Below are positions 1 through 18,489 of a stretch of DNA of 64,000 nt, piece by piece; position 1 is the stretch's first letter, and each line of letters opens with the position of its first letter. Source of the stretch: Cristatella mucedo (lineage: Eukaryota; Bryozoa; Phylactolaemata; Cristatellidae). The position numbers and the translations under genes were made by a program. The notes beneath the pieces were generated by a model, which was not told the origin of the DNA, ran no database searches, and saw only the letters and a list, made by a program, of their open reading frames with translations. The DNA lies in the NCBI GenBank assembly GCA_009760855.2, contig WPIO01000026.1, positions 3,540,501 through 3,604,500 on the forward strand. Reading direction: 5' to 3'.

Positions 1-95
1 GTGCAGCAAATGTAAAGCACATAGAAAGAGATTGAGTTCTCTGAGGGCGCTGTATCAAGTGCATTATCATTATTATTATTATTACTACTACTACT
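1..95 (+). repeat. L2-type LINE 3' tail fragment
   Basis: Carries the family tail: cagcaaatgtaaagc, agattgagttctctgaggg, cgctgtatcaagtgc and then an ATT run. Same as the end of the full-length LINE at 53,085-53,165. It lies in the downstream intron of the CRK gene. Confidence 0.85.
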
Positions 96-1592
96 ACTGA
101 TACCACCCTCAGTGTAATGTCTATGACAGCTCAATGCTCAGGCTCAGCAGTGCACCACCAAAGCACTACTCGATTTTGCCAACCTAGATGGATGCCTTTG
201 GACATACAGCTAGAGAAATGGCTACTCGGTAAAGCATTTGGCGTGCAGCGTACAATGGATCCAAGGCAAGCTACAGCAACTTATGTTAATCATTCGATAC
301 TATGAGAGCAAAACAAACGTCAACACTCGTGAAAATTCAGGACTTGTTGAGGTGCTCAACAATGAAATTACCATGATTACACTATAAACCCTAAGATTCT
401 CGAAAGTCTCCACCGGCAAGATCAACGTGATGAATATATCCTGAAGCCCACTTCCTCCAGGTCGATCATTGCCAAGGGAAACACGATGGCGACAGCTGTG
501 CTCTTACTAGAAAGGTTTCCTTTGTCCCCACAATGCATTCCTACATCGGCCATGTCCATATTACCAGAAAGATTACTTGCCGGTTCCCGTAGCTCTTCCA
601 TTTTATAGCATCTAATTTACCTTTGAATTTTGATATATATAGCAACTAAATTAAGCTTATCAGACAGAGTATTTGCCTACTAATGCTAGCTGCCATTTAT
701 GTCTAAGTGCTGCTGCTGCCAGAGAGGTACCCATTTACAATCGATAAAACCATGCAAGGTCCCGGCATGGATACTGGATACTGATAGTTCAAGTGTAAAT
801 ACATGGCCTTGGGTGGATCCGGGTCAGACAAGCACAATAGGGAGACGACCCTCAAAAAACAAAACTACCAAATGCTTGGGCAATCGATCAATGTTCTAAT
901 TTTGAAGGATTGCCGCATAACATCACTGTTTTTAAGACACCAGTCAACCTTTACTGGCTGCTGCTGCAGGGCTGGTGCCCCACTAGCATGCCAGTCTAAA
1001 GGTCGCTTACGACGTTGGATCTCTTTTGTACAGCAAGCCGATTCTTAAATCAATTTGAAAAATAGCTCTCACTAGTTGCATGTGCCCACAATTAAGCCAT
1101 AGATACCAAAAAGGATCCCGATTACGTGGGTGCACAACCATTATTGGCACACAAAGATCACTCATTTCAGAGGTTATTCGGATGATCATGGTCCATTTGC
1201 ATAAATACTATGGAGTATCGCAAAGAGATAGGGCGTGAACCATTGCAATGCAGTGCCAGTGATGCCAGGCGAAACAAGAGGTGCCCAAGTAGCACTCGGT
1301 GATCGGGAGCACGGCCAGAGCACCAGAGAAAGCATGCACGTGACACTAAAAGATTATACCAGCTGTGTCAAGATTATGCCACGACCAAAACCACAAATCT
1401 TGCCCCAACAACTCACATTTCATCATATAGGCTGATCGTCAGAAATGCTATAGGTAACACCTATCACTCGGGAAGCTGTGCACTAAAAGGTTTTTTATGT
1501 GGGAGGGATGAAAAGAAGGGGAAGGGGAGGATGGGGAGCTCGAGGTCTATCGGGATCAAATCGTTGACAGTGCTGATGTTGCCACTGCCTAC
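96..1592. other. Probable CRK intron, nothing recognised
   Basis: No frame with SH3 motifs was found on the minus strand; in particular no GHFP-like end of a second SH3. No other gene or repeat recognised by eye. Confidence 0.4.
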
Positions 1593-7796
<6,204 letters not shown>

Positions 7797-8230
7797 CGCT
7801 GGCACGGCGGCGGAGGCTGCTGCAGACAAGAGGCTAGACACGCTTGATGAAGGGTCAACAACGGCCAGCCACTAGCAGCAGCCAGACATCTCAGTCTACA
7901 ACAATCGACCAAGAATAAATCCATGACGACGACGACGACGCCCGTCGCACATGCCCACAGAACAAGCCTGTCGTACCCATCCTGACCCAGCAGGCACTGC
8001 AGAGCTGCTATGGCGCAACTAATCGTGCTCAGCCCACCGAGCGCAGGCTTTTGCACGCATGTTCCTGCTCGCACGCAAGCACAAACGTGACAAAGGAGCG
8101 ACAGTAGTTAAAATTTGAACACAAATAGAGAGGGGAGACGAAAGCATCCGTTACGAAGACGATGCCATACCCAGGCAGCTAAACCGAGGTCGGTCAGGCC
8201 GAGCACAGAAGGTTGCCTCAGGCCGCACTG

Positions 8231-8362
8231 GTTTGGCCCAGCAGTTAAGGCACTCGCCCCGACCCGGCTGAGGTCGTGGGCTCGAGCCCCGTGGCACATG
8301 TGAAGCACCTGAATACAGATTCTTAAGTTCTTTAAGGGCGCTATACAAATGAGCCATATTTG
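8231..8362 (+). repeat. tRNA-derived SINE with L2-like tail (family S1)
   Basis: An A-box-like stretch (tttggcccagcagttaagg) and a B-box-like stretch (aggtcgtgggctcgagccc) are followed by a tail, ttaagttctttaagggcgct atacaaat, close to the L2 LINE 3' end. Not a functional tRNA: no acceptor stem, and it has a long 3' extension. Confidence 0.85.
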
Positions 8363-8369
8363 TTTTTTT

Positions 8370-9095
8370 ACCTCGCCCAGCTAAGCAGTCGCCACGACCA
8401 CCAGAAGGCCAGCTAACTGAGCAGGGCTCTGGCTGGCTAGGAGGGGGCGTTTGCCCACCACCTGCTGCTAACGGCAGCTCTGACAATAACGACAAATCTA
8501 TCTGACAACAACCGACAAATCTAACAGCATCATGAAGTTATTAGCAGCCGACCGGCACTACAGCTACTGCTGCACACGGCTTCCACGTGGCAGCGGCCCA
8601 GTTGCAGAAACCGAGGTAGCCGAGTTGCCCTAGCAAGGCACGCTGCACTATAGCGATAGTTGCGACAGCTGAATCGGTCGAAGAAGCGTTCGGAATATTC
8701 AGAATGTGATGGCTGCACCCTAGGGAGTTAATCGCCCCGGGTAAGGCCAGCACCCAGTGGACCGGCAAGTGCTCTGCGGTGGGCATCTCCACCGGGCAGT
8801 TTTTCTTACGGTGGCCTGGGGTGGCTGCAGGAACCACATCACAGTGGGCAGCAGGATGAGAAACGACTTCCACTAATAACATTTCCACTTCCGGTAGTGA
8901 TTGATAGAACCCTACAGCCAGTGAGTGAGACACCCACCCGGACACGGCTGGCTGAGAGTGTGCTAGCTTCCAGACACAAGCACAGACCACTGGCCTGCTA
9001 ACATTTGAATCACGCAGTACCCATTGACAGCCATCGTTTCGAATGTCGGTGGGCACGGTGTGACTACCCGGCAGGTGCTTGTGATATTGATAAAC
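8370..9095. other. No gene or repeat recognised
   Basis: Frames up to 171 codons on the minus strand show no domain motif. Confidence 0.3.
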
Positions 9096-9104
9096 TGGTA
9101 TTAA

Positions 9105-9549
9105 ACAAATAATAATAATAATAATAATAATATTGCACTTGATAAAGCGCCCTCAGAGAACTTAATCTCTTTCTAGGCGCTTTACATTTGCTGCAAAGTG
9201 ATACGCAATAGAATAGTAAGTAAAATCATGCTTGAAAAACAAACAAAATGAATAACATGGTTAGGGGTTACATGCACTGGGTCAGCATGCAAATGTGGTT
9301 AGTGGCAGCATGAACAGTGTCAGCACGCATAAGCACATCGAGGACGAATCACAAGGACCCACTAAATGCTGTCCTAAATAGGTATGTTTTTAAGTTTCTT
9401 TTAAATGTGGTCAGGTCAGGGGATGTTCTGATGCAGGTCGGGAGGGAGTTCCAGGCTGTGGGAGCATACGAGCTAAATGCACGGTCTCCAAAGGATTTAA
9501 GGTTTGTACGAGGTATTTCTAGACTGTTGGATTCCGAAAAGCGAGTGGT
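9105..9549 (-). mobile_element. 5'-truncated L2-type LINE, nearly identical to the full-length copy
   Basis: Starts with the AAT run at 9,105, then the 3' UTR and the last part of the reverse-transcriptase protein region, ending abruptly at 9,549. Its antisense frame has the same 70-odd residues as the antisense of 52,713-52,961, so the two copies are almost the same sequence. Typical 5' truncation. Confidence 0.93.
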
Positions 9550-9559
9550 ACAACAGTCG

Positions 9560-10545
9560 CTACCAGCAGTGGTCCGGCTTCATCGTTCCAGCATGCTCAC
9601 AGTTGCTGTGCAAGTATGTAGCCACAATAAAGTGTGAAACTGCTTACCTTATCATTCTAAAACTAATGCAGGTTTTTGTCTGTGTAATTGTCGTCATGTT
9701 ATTGCAGTGGGATACATTACCTGCCATTGGTTTCATGACTCTACCGGAAGTAAAAGCTAGGAGCCCTGTCCAATACACAGGCTAGTGTCACAGATTTAAG
9801 GATGCAAGGCAGGCTGGCAGGCTTCAGTGGCTTAAAGTGTCTTATGTACAGCATTTTACTCGTGCTGCATAGGAGTCCATTGTCTGACAGGCTAAATCAG
9901 GTTGACCCATCCCCCTCCCAGAGGGGGGAGGGTTAACCGGATGAGCCAAGCAAGGCACGGCCAACAATATATGACAGCCTACAGTGTCTGCACTGCTCCG
10001 GCTATCATTACCATCTGCATTAGCTGGCGTTTACAGTGCACGATAACGCCTCCACCTCAGTGATAAATCTGTAGACTACAGAACAGCATCTGGCATGCTT
10101 GCTGGCTGCTGCTTGCTTCCGAGTAAACTAGAACCCGGCATGCGCAGAGCAGAAACAGTTGTGTAGTTCCAGCTTTGGAGAAAGATTTGCTTACCTATGT
10201 GCTTTAAGCTCTACAGCTGCCGGCTTTCTCTCTTATTACGACCCTTTAAGCTGCACACTTTTGCAGGGAAGCAGCAAGTAAAGTGGCACAGAGACATGTG
10301 GCAGTCATGCTTGAGCAGTCAGCTTCATGCAGGATTTGTGCTCCCTGTGGCCACAGTGAGAAAAAATTACAAGTACTTGCACTGAACTGCTCAACCAATC
10401 GTCACACCCCAGTGGTCGCATACCATGGCTGGTCAAGCCGAAAGAACCGAGATGACAAGCCGTGATAAGACCGATGAATGACCTGATACAAGCACTGCTG
10501 AGCACTTCATCATCTGAGCTGCGCTTCATCTGAGCTCGGCAAGGG
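9560..10545. other. No gene recognised
   Basis: Only a short C/G inverted repeat at about 9,905-9,935 (cccctccc, then ggggggaggg) stands out. Confidence 0.3.
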
Positions 10546-10547
10546 GC

Positions 10548-10572
10548 AACACACACGCACACACACATGCGT

Positions 10573-10638
<66 letters not shown>
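10548..10638. repeat. CA microsatellite
   Basis: CA/CACG units then a pure CA run of about 30 units. Confidence 0.95.
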
Positions 10639-10892
10639 TCACTCACTATACTCATATCGAAGGCTTCTGTTGGAACCCATGCTTAGGGCAAACGAAAATT
10701 TCGGAAAGAGCAAAACCTAGCACTAATTCCTTCTCCGGAGAATCGGCTGTGGTCGGATTGAGGGGTAAGAACTGACAGCTCTACCGGACAGAGCACGCTT
10801 ACGAACAAGTGTTTCCTTAAGCTCTATGACAGCCAACCTCGGTTTATTTGCGGGACAATCTTTCTAGCTAGTCGTTTACCAGTATTACAAAG

Positions 10893-11035
10893 CATGCCGA
10901 ATGGCAAGGCACTCTCACCTCATGACCTCATGGTAGTGGGTTCGAGTCTTCCTGCAATCGGGCAACCCTTAGTTGCTCTTTGCAAGCGGCTGTGGTAGCT
11001 GTTTAGGCTCTTTTACAGTAAAAAAAATGAGCCTG
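10893..11035 (+). repeat. tRNA-derived SINE, family S2, diverged
   Basis: The B-box-like tagtgggttcgagtcttcct is followed by tttgcaagcggctgtggtag, matching the body of family S2 (see 55,800). The head is degraded. Confidence 0.6.
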
Positions 11036-11217
11036 TTGTATCAACTCTGTGAAAGGAGGCTGTTCACCATGTAGGACGTGGTAGTGATGACCTAGTGGGC
11101 CACCAAGAACATACGGCCAACCCGACTGAATCGGCTAAGTTTCCACATCTATTGCACATAGCACTGCTACAGCAGCGACGACTGTCAAAAAGCCTGATGC
11201 CTGAACTCAGCACTCAA

Positions 11218-11380
11218 TGGATTGGCCCAGTGGTTAAAGTGCTCTCCTCGACCAAAGTCAAGGTGAATATATTTGTTGCCCGAGGTCGTGGGCTCGAGCC
11301 CCCCCCCCTTGGCATATGTAAAGAGCCTGAATAGTGATTGGGTTGTTTAAAGGTGCTACACAAATGGATTATAAATATAT
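11218..11380 (+). repeat. tRNA-derived SINE, family S1
   Basis: A box ggattggcccagtggttaaa, a spacer containing caaggtgaatat, B box aggtcgtgggctcgagccc, then the L2-like tail (gagcctgaatagtgattggg, gtgctacacaaatg). TA and CA microsatellites follow. Confidence 0.85.
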
Positions 11381-12035
11381 ATTAATACTATATATATATA
11401 CACGCACGCGCGCACACACACACACACACACTTGCAAGCCGACCGGGATTACATTTGCTCAGCCCCAGATAGGTCGACTCAGCCCTGCTGTCCTTCAAGC
11501 AACACTGAGCTCCAAGAGTATGCTGCTTCTACAATAAAGTCCTGACATGGCAGCGATTGATGGGATGGACATTATTTCTTCCAGCCACGATGCTATCCTC
11601 CGACCAACTTGAGGTGCTGGGTGCTCAAAGCCCTCCCCTCACCCCCTAGTTCTGCTCAAAATGAGCCAGCCAGATGAGTAACAGTCAGACTGGGAGTGGC
11701 ACACAAGAAGCCGGGTCTCAGAAACATTTCGACACATCTAGTACACAGCCAGCTGAGGGGTGGCAGCCACCAGACAATACTGCAAAAGCAGGTGCCATAT
11801 GGTAGGGTAAGGGCAGGCAGTGCCTACTGCATGCTGTAGATAACTGGTGCTGCTAAAGCAGTCAGCCAATCTGTTCACTAATTGCAAAACCCCCTTACGG
11901 TCGATAGTTGGCTCACACCAAGACTTGAGGCCTATGAGATCTCACCAAGCTGACGGGGCAACTGGGTCACAAAAAGTAACCAGCTATCAGCAACCCCTGA
12001 AGTAGCAACCGGTTCCTGCCGAAGGCAATATCTTC

Positions 12036-12425
12036 AGCGAGCCTCAAATCCTCTGGATACCGTGTCTTTAGTTCGTATGCTACCAAAGCCCGGGACTCAC
12101 TTCCGAATTAGTGTCACGACATCTCTTGAATTGACCACATTTAAAAAGAAACTAAAGATGCATCTACATATCACTGCATTTAGAGGGTCCTTGTAATTTC
12201 GTCCTTTATGTGCTTATGCGTGCTGACACTGTGCATGCTGTCACTAACCAGACTTGCATGCTGACCCTGTGCATGTCACCACTGACCTTGTTATTCCTGT
12301 TGTTTATTGAGCATGCTACCACTCCATTCGATCGTGCTTCCTTTCCAGCAAATGTACAGTGCCTAGAAAGAGACTAAGTTCTCTGAGGGTGCTATACCAA
12401 ATGTAATATTGCTATTATTAAGCCT
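12036..12425 (+). mobile_element. 5'-truncated L2-type LINE, family A
   Basis: Matches the end of the LINE protein and its 3' UTR: cctcaaatcctctggatacc, cgtgctgacactgtgcatgc, tctctgagggtgctatacca, ending in ATT units. Clearly diverged from the full-length copy. Confidence 0.85.
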
Positions 12426-12429
12426 AATC

Positions 12430-13130
12430 CAGCCGATGTCACAGAATAGGCATCGGGTCCTTCTGGTTTCAGCCGTACACTCTCTGACCATAGCTCTCTC
12501 TCTCTCTCTCTCTCTGACTCTTCTGACCTTTCTCTGTCTTCTTTGACTCTCCTCCCCTGTCTCTCTTCCCAACTCGTTTCTCCTTGGCTACAGCACCCTG
12601 TAAGATCCTACCACTTTTCCCTCCCAAGCCTAAACCCTCCAAGACTAACACACCACCCCCCCATCCCCCTGGGACAGTTCAGGCTTCCCGAGTAGCTAGC
12701 CTACACCACAAGCACAATGTGTATGCACTTACTTATGCAGGCTGATAACAGATATACCCATCAACATAAGCCGGCTCAGGAGTGGGTGGTCAGAAGGATC
12801 TGGCAGTCAGTCGGTCTGATGGCACAGATAGCATCAATCACAGCTGCTCCTTTGCACCCTCTTGGGCATAGTCATAGAGGCCAGAGTACAGACCAAAAAG
12901 CTGGCTACAGGGTGCACACAGGCTTTCGAGGCAACTAACTAGCACCACAGCTCTGGCCAGGTCCAAGGCACAGCTGCCAGGGTGGCCAAAGAGTGCACGG
13001 CTCAACAGCAGACTATCAAGTATGCAAATAAAAGATAGAAAAGAGGGTCTGCAACATGCATCGGACCGATGTGGCAAATCCCGGCCGTCCGTGCTCGTAT
13101 GCCTTCGAAGGTGCACTTAGGCACCTACGC
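12430..13130. other. No gene recognised; CT-rich patch
   Basis: TC run at 12,496-12,517 and pyrimidine-rich DNA to 12,660; the rest unremarkable. Confidence 0.3.
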
Positions 13131-13149
13131 TTGCTCTTCACGACCCTAG

Positions 13150-13262
13150 TTCAAGCGGGTTCAAGTCCTGCAGAGGGCGATCCTGTATTGACCAATGCAA
13201 GCGGTGGTGATAGCCGTGAAGGCACTTCGGTCGCTATATAAATAAGGGTGCTTGATCAGCTA
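13150..13262 (+). repeat. tRNA-derived SINE, family S2, 5' truncated
   Basis: gggttcaagtcctgcagagg, gggcgatcctg, caagcggtggtgatagccgt and cgctatataaataagggtgc follow the family S2 order. Confidence 0.7.
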
Positions 13263-13264
13263 AG

Positions 13265-14205
13265 CTATCTATGTATCTGCAGCCGGCCCTTACAGGCAGG
13301 TTACAAGCTTCAATCTTACCGAGGTTTAACAGTTGGGACAAAAGTCACATATCATGCCGAGGGCAGTTAATTTCTTATGGTTTGCATCCAGGCTAGACTG
13401 AATTCGCATAGTCATTTTATCTTTAATGTGGAAGTCGTCACAACTTCCGATCGCATTTCTAACATGTTTGTCTTTTAAAAGTACCCCAACAAAAAATTCT
13501 ATTGCTGGACCAATCTAATAGGTATGTTCTTGATATTCTGCCTTACCCCTGGGCTAAGACTTAGTGATCACACCTGCTTTCGGCACCCGATCACCTTAAT
13601 CTGAGCTCGGTAACAAAGAGTCTTCAAGTAACGCTAACTAGCCAGCTCTTGAATGTGAAGCCATCCACATTTGAGGGCAGCTAGATTGCATACGGCTACA
13701 GTCTACAGGTTCAGGCACCATGCGAATGCTATGAGAAGGGCCGACCATCAACAAATTAACCACAATAAGCCATGCCAAGTCACTTCACGACTTCACTAAG
13801 GAAGGAGTTCATGAGAAGACAAGCAAGCCTGATGTCCAGACCCACTGAGCCCTTGTAGGACAAATGATGCAGGTTTTCAAAGTAAGCTAACTACTCGCTG
13901 GCAGAAACAGCTTTGTTAGAAAGCAGCAATGTTGTAACTGCAGCGACAGTTGCTAGAATGGTGAGTGGCTACACATGGTAACAAGCATCGCTGGCATTCA
14001 AACACTGATCTAAGCTGACCTGAATCAGCTTGTCGAGAAAATAGGCAATAACTGCCTAACTAAGGATAGGAAAGATTAGAAGCCACAGGCCACTACTGGC
14101 CAGTGTTCTAGCGATTTCCAAATTTGAAAATAATACATAAATTTCAATTTAAACTCAACCCAGCTCTACAACAGCAATGCATATATCTAATGCCCTGACC
14201 GTTGT
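13265..14205. other. Nothing recognised
   Basis: No open frame above background and no repeat identified. Confidence 0.3.
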
Positions 14206-14212
14206 CCCATCG

Positions 14213-14345
14213 GTGAGCCATAACGGCTCACTGGTTAAGGTGGTTGCTTTTCACGACCTCGGCCCCGAGGTCATGGGTTCGAATCCTGCGGGTGGACGAT
14301 CCTTTATCGTTCTTCTGCCGCTATACAAAAAGAGGCAGCTAGCAT
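14213..14345 (+). repeat. tRNA-derived SINE, family S2
   Basis: gccataacggctcactggtt (A box), aggtcatgggttcgaatcct (B box), then gatcctttatcg and cgctatacaaaaagaggc. The inner part of the body is missing compared with the copies at 54,150 and 55,800. Confidence 0.85.
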
Positions 14346-14624
14346 TTGAACTGGTTCCACAACCGACAAACAAGGAGCCCTAGGCCCTAACCCCAATGAG
14401 ACCTACGGGCAGTGAGTTCAAAAAACGCCAACTCACTTCATGCCGATTGCAAACCAAGCTCGAGTAGAGAAAAACCTTACAGCTACAGGCAACAGCAGTA
14501 TGTTAAACACGGCAGCTACAGCTCGGTACTCGTCCTTGGGAGTAGCAGATCAACTGAACTTAACTGTACCAGCAATGTAATAATCATCATAATTGTACTA
14601 GTTTACCGGCAAGATTAAACTAGT

Positions 14625-14675
14625 TGAACATCTATATTAAAGGATGGTCAACCATCCTTTTAATACAGATGTTCA
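14625..14675. repeat. Hairpin-forming inverted repeat
   Basis: Arms 14,625-14,648 and 14,651-14,675 pair over about 24 bp with one mismatch and one extra base, separated by 2 nt. Next to it (14,676-14,731) a 21-bp unit containing tagatgtgcatctggat is repeated in tandem. Confidence 0.85.
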
Positions 14676-15117
14676 CCTGGATAATAATAATATAGATGTG
14701 CATCTGGATAATATAGATGTGCATCTGGATGCAATAGACAAAATGTGTATGTGGGTGCGATGGTGCATGTTTGTGTGTGTGTGTATGTGTGCAAGCCCTG
14801 CTCTCAATCACACTTAAATTGTCACTTCTCTGAGCCATAAGGCTTAACTTATGCAGTGGCCTTTGCACAGCCGCCGAAGTGACTTAAACAAAAATAGATC
14901 CCTCCCACACAACTGATACGACCAGCTGTACCAACACGATCCGGTTGGTGAGCAAGCTAATAGCGAGATTGTAACGCTCATGCTGTAGAACGATGTGAAA
15001 ACCTGCCGTATAACTGCAAGCGTCAAGATAAGAAGTAAGAAGTACATTACTCACTCGGGCACCGGCAAGTATGCTTCATAACCAATACAGAAAGGAACAT
15101 GGTCTCTATTTGTCTAA

Positions 15118-15470
15118 ACGTAATGTAATGTACTCCGTCAGTAACTCCACAAAGTCATAAAGACCATGTGGGTGTTACGCAGGAGAGTTTTGTATAGCGC
15201 ACTCACAGCCTAAGCGGCTTTCGGTACGCATTCGGTAGCCAACAGACTTCGTCTCACGCAACAAAGAGAAAGTGGGAAGCATAGCAGAGTTAGGAGAGCA
15301 GTTGAGGTAGTGAGTAGCATAGAAGTAGCAGTTCAGGACCGCTAAAAAAGATGTGCCATAGTCGGCAGTTGGAGAGTAGATGTCGTTGCGTAAGAATTGT
15401 GGAAGCGAGTTCCACAGTCTAGGACCTGCAGAGCTAAAGCTTCTGTCGCCAACTGTCTTTAAACGTAGAC
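15118..15470 (-). mobile_element. 5'-truncated L2-type LINE, family B
   Basis: Reverse complement of the 3' end found at 46,795-47,135: shared landmarks ctccgtcagtaactccacaa, gcctaagcggctttcggtac, gtggaagcgagttccacagt. The two copies are close to each other over 340 bp. Confidence 0.9.
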
Positions 15471-15474
15471 TGTA

Positions 15475-16960
15475 AACGTAAACGTTAACTGTACTATTCC
15501 CACTACGTGGCGCTCCTGTTCTTGCATTGCAATATTAAAAGCACTGAGTTCAAAAAAACTGACTGATAACAGCATTAATTTCAAGCGACCTATTAAACAC
15601 GTATCTCCAATCCATAATTATGGACGGCTAAAGGCACAGTAACACAAGGTGGTTGGAAGGCTAGCCAGTAAAGTATCCACCCAAAAACCTTATAAGGGAG
15701 AAAGGTGTTCTAACTAGCGATCAGCAGCGAATATAATTCAAATCAAAATAGTCTTTCGGATTTATAAACGCACACGAGCAAGATTGCGATGAGCACAGTC
15801 GCCTTGTGCTACTTGCGACGGACAGAGACATACAGGTATGGCCACACAATACATCAAACTATGGTGGAGTCTTCGTATCTAGAAAAAGAATAAATTTATG
15901 CTAAAAGCATCAAACACTACAGATATCATTTCCTCACCGTTTAAGCCACGCAACGCTGGTATCCCCCACTGGTACCAGGAAGGTCTCGCCGGCTCCCCTT
16001 GCTAGCGGAAATAGTATGGTGGCAGGCGGTAAAGTGGTAGATTAGAACGCTCTCGCGTCAAGCGAGCCGCGACAACTAGATGTTTTAACCAATCAAGGTA
16101 CCTCTCCTAACTTCGATGATTCTCTATGAAGAACTGAAAAGCAAATTTCGTCGCAGTGTTAGAGTGGTAAACGGCACTGTCGCTCCTAACACTTCAGGAG
16201 CTATCGCTCCGCTATTGACCTACGGCCCGTCTCCTGGCCCCCCAGGCGCAGGGGACCATGGGCGTTTCTGTAACGCGCGGCGGCTGGCTCCAAGGACCGC
16301 TGCGAGCTCGTCCTTTGCAAAAAGAGGGCCACTGCGAGTGGTTCTCACTTGTTTTAAAGCGTGTCATTAGGGCTCACGAATCATTTGCTTTCGCAAATAG
16401 CCACCGACTACGCTCTGAAACGGCGGTGAGCTAAATTAGCTAGATTATGACCGATATTCGTTCTTCACCGCTCCTGAATAGTAACTGCTACGAGCCAATA
16501 ATGCGATAATACGGTCAAAACTGCATAAATGCCGGTGCCATGAGGTATTCATTCAGTTGTGCTTCCGTAATTGGATTGGTATTTGAGCAGAATTGAGCTG
16601 TATGCCATAGAATCGTTGATCTACACCCCATGGCTGTCGTTGAATGCCTGTACCACTCCGCTGCTGTCAAATTAACTTGCCTACGTTATGAATGGGAAGT
16701 TGTTTATGCAAAGATGTGGCCGCTCTTCGTCACTGCTGCGTTCCACTACTTTCGGCATACCTGTGCACATTGGCGCTGCACTTGCAACTCGCTAAGATTC
16801 AGGCGTCGCCGCTATTTGTCGCGCGTCGGCTGACATTAGCTCTGCGAGCAGACCCCCTCCCTGAGGCGAATTCATCTGGTGCCAGTTTATGGCACACGTG
16901 TGCACGCTTCAGCTTTTAGTTAGGCTTAGCCTGCACCATATCAAATTATGTTAGCTGAAT
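15475..16960. other. No gene recognised
   Basis: Frames at 16,116-16,370 and 16,630-16,919 have no recognisable domains. Confidence 0.3.
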
Positions 16961-16964
16961 ACGG

Positions 16965-17352
16965 TCTCCTTGTACAAACCTCAAATCTTTTAGAGAATGC
17001 GCCTTTAATTCGAATGCTCTAAAATCCTGGAACTCTCTTCTGACTTGCGTAACGACATATCCTGACTTGATGGTATTCTAAAAGAAGCTTAAAACGCACA
17101 TATTTATCACAACATTTAGTGGGTCAATGTGATTCGTCCTTTTATGCATGCTGACACTGTGCATGCTGCCACTAACCATATTTGCATGCTGATCCTGTGA
17201 CAGTCACCCCTAACCGTGTTATGTTTGTTTTCATTGAGCTTGCTACCACACGCCATTCGATCGGGCTTCCTTTGCTGCAAATGTTAAAGTTCTAGATATA
17301 AATCGAATTATCGAAGGGTGCTATATCAAATCTCTTATTGTTATCATTATTC
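16965..17352 (+). mobile_element. 5'-truncated L2-type LINE, family A, old
   Basis: Follows the LINE 3' end in order: tgtacaaacctcaaatcttt, catgctgacactgtgcatgc, ggcttcctttgctgcaaatg, then cgaagggtgctatatcaaat and a T-rich tail. Many differences from the full-length copy. Confidence 0.8.
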
Positions 17353-17499
17353 TCTACTGTGGAGCATCCTTTCAGCCGTCCTGCGATGCTACTTCCAGGC
17401 TACTCAATACCTCAAAAGCCCTCCTACCACCGGCACCGTGCCGCCACCTACCACCGGCACCGTGCCGCTACCTACCACCGCTACCACCTCTGCCACTAA

Positions 17500-17585
17500 T
17501 AATAATATTAATAATAATAATGCATTTGTATAGTGCCCTCAGAGAACTTAATCTCTCTAGGAATATTACAGATGCTGCAAATAAA
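17500..17585 (-). repeat. L2-type LINE 3' tail fragment beside the Polinton
   Basis: AAT run, then gccctcagagaacttaatct and gatgctgcaaat. It ends where the AT-rich Polinton sequence begins. Confidence 0.8.
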
Positions 17586-17607
17586 GCTGTACCAAATCTA
17601 CGACTAA

Positions 17608-17847
17608 TCAAATCAAATCTACTTTTCTCTTTTTAGAAGTTATTACTTCATGAGATAATAGAATTTTAATTAATGATTTTATATCATTTGCGGAAACTGG
17701 ATAATGAACTATGCGAGAAGAATTATCATACTTCTTGGTAAAAGAAGGTTTAACACCAAACTTTATTTCATAAGAAGATACTAACCTTTTCGCATGTTCA
17801 CTAAACGATTCATCCTCACGCCGTGAAAATTCATTTTTCTCAGACAT
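17608..17847 (-). CDS. Small Polinton gene next to the left terminal repeat, unknown
   Basis: 79 codons, charged (begins MSEKNEFSRREDESFSEH), no domain recognised. The start follows a TAGATG version of the element's start-site motif. Its position, reading away from a terminal repeat, mirrors the small gene at 40,396-40,596 by the right repeat, but the two proteins are not alike. Confidence 0.5.
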   Translation of the reverse strand: MSEKNEFSRREDESFSEHAKRLVSSYEIKFGVKPSFTKKYDNSSRIVHYPVSANDIKSLIKILLSHEVITSKKRKVDLI

Positions 17848-17870
17848 CTATGTTAAGGAAATAAAATGTA

Positions 17871-18104
17871 TTTAAATTAAATAATATTTACTATAGTATA
17901 ATAGTTGAGTAAAGTTTGCAGAAATTTTTTACTAATATATAGTAAATATATGTTCTGCATTTGTTGAGTAGTGGGAGGGTTTCCATTTGGTAGGCACACA
18001 CTCGAATAGAACATTTTGTAACGAGATCGAGCAGGAGCAAGATTGAGAGAAAAAATGTTCTATTTTGAGGGTGAGGCTGCCAAGAGGAAAAATCACCTAC
18101 TACT
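17871..18104 (+). repeat. Polinton terminal repeat, left copy
   Basis: 234 bp matching 40,616-40,850 in the same orientation, about 20 differences. Starts tttaaattaaataatattta and ends aaaaatcacctactact. A small frame on the minus strand (17,608-17,847) lies inside of it. Confidence 0.95.
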
Positions 18105-18250
18105 GCCTCTCCATATTCCGAAGACTCTCCGGCCTGCGAAGCCCCTACGACCTTCGCGGTCTCTCCGGCACAGACTTTACGGCCTGTACAGCCTCTGCGG
18201 CCTGCACAGCCTCTCCGTCCTGCACAGACTCTTCGACCTTCGCAGTCTGG
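18105..18250. repeat. Degenerate GC-rich minisatellite between Polinton pieces
   Basis: About seven imperfect units of roughly 18-21 bp built on ctccggcctgcacagcct. The GC-rich composition is unlike the AT-rich element on both sides, so this is foreign to the element. Confidence 0.6.
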
Positions 18251-18310
18251 ATTTACTGCTGCCCTATATAACCTACATAATGATGCGTTCTTTGCATCGG
18301 ATCGTATACC
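18245..18310 (+). repeat. Possible short L2 LINE fragment
   Basis: Encodes LDLLLPYITYI, matching IDLLLPYITNI of the full-length LINE (about 51,447-51,480). Too short for certainty. Confidence 0.4.
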
Positions 18311-18489
18311 TATTTATTTTAAAAGCCTTCATATTTACACTTTAAAAGTCTGTTGTAAGATGACTCACTGAGAGGGCAACAGAAGACTATTAGGACGCCA
18401 GAAACTTCCACCCGCTACTTCCGACCCCTGCATTTCGGGAATACTTGCTGCTTACGGATTTTACGAGTTTTACCGAGTTTTTTTAGTGA

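Noticed and set aside
18043-18345. Leucine-rich-repeat-like frame (SLRHRLYGLYSLCGLHSL)
   Set aside because: The periodicity comes from the GC-rich minisatellite, and the frame spans the Polinton end and a LINE scrap.
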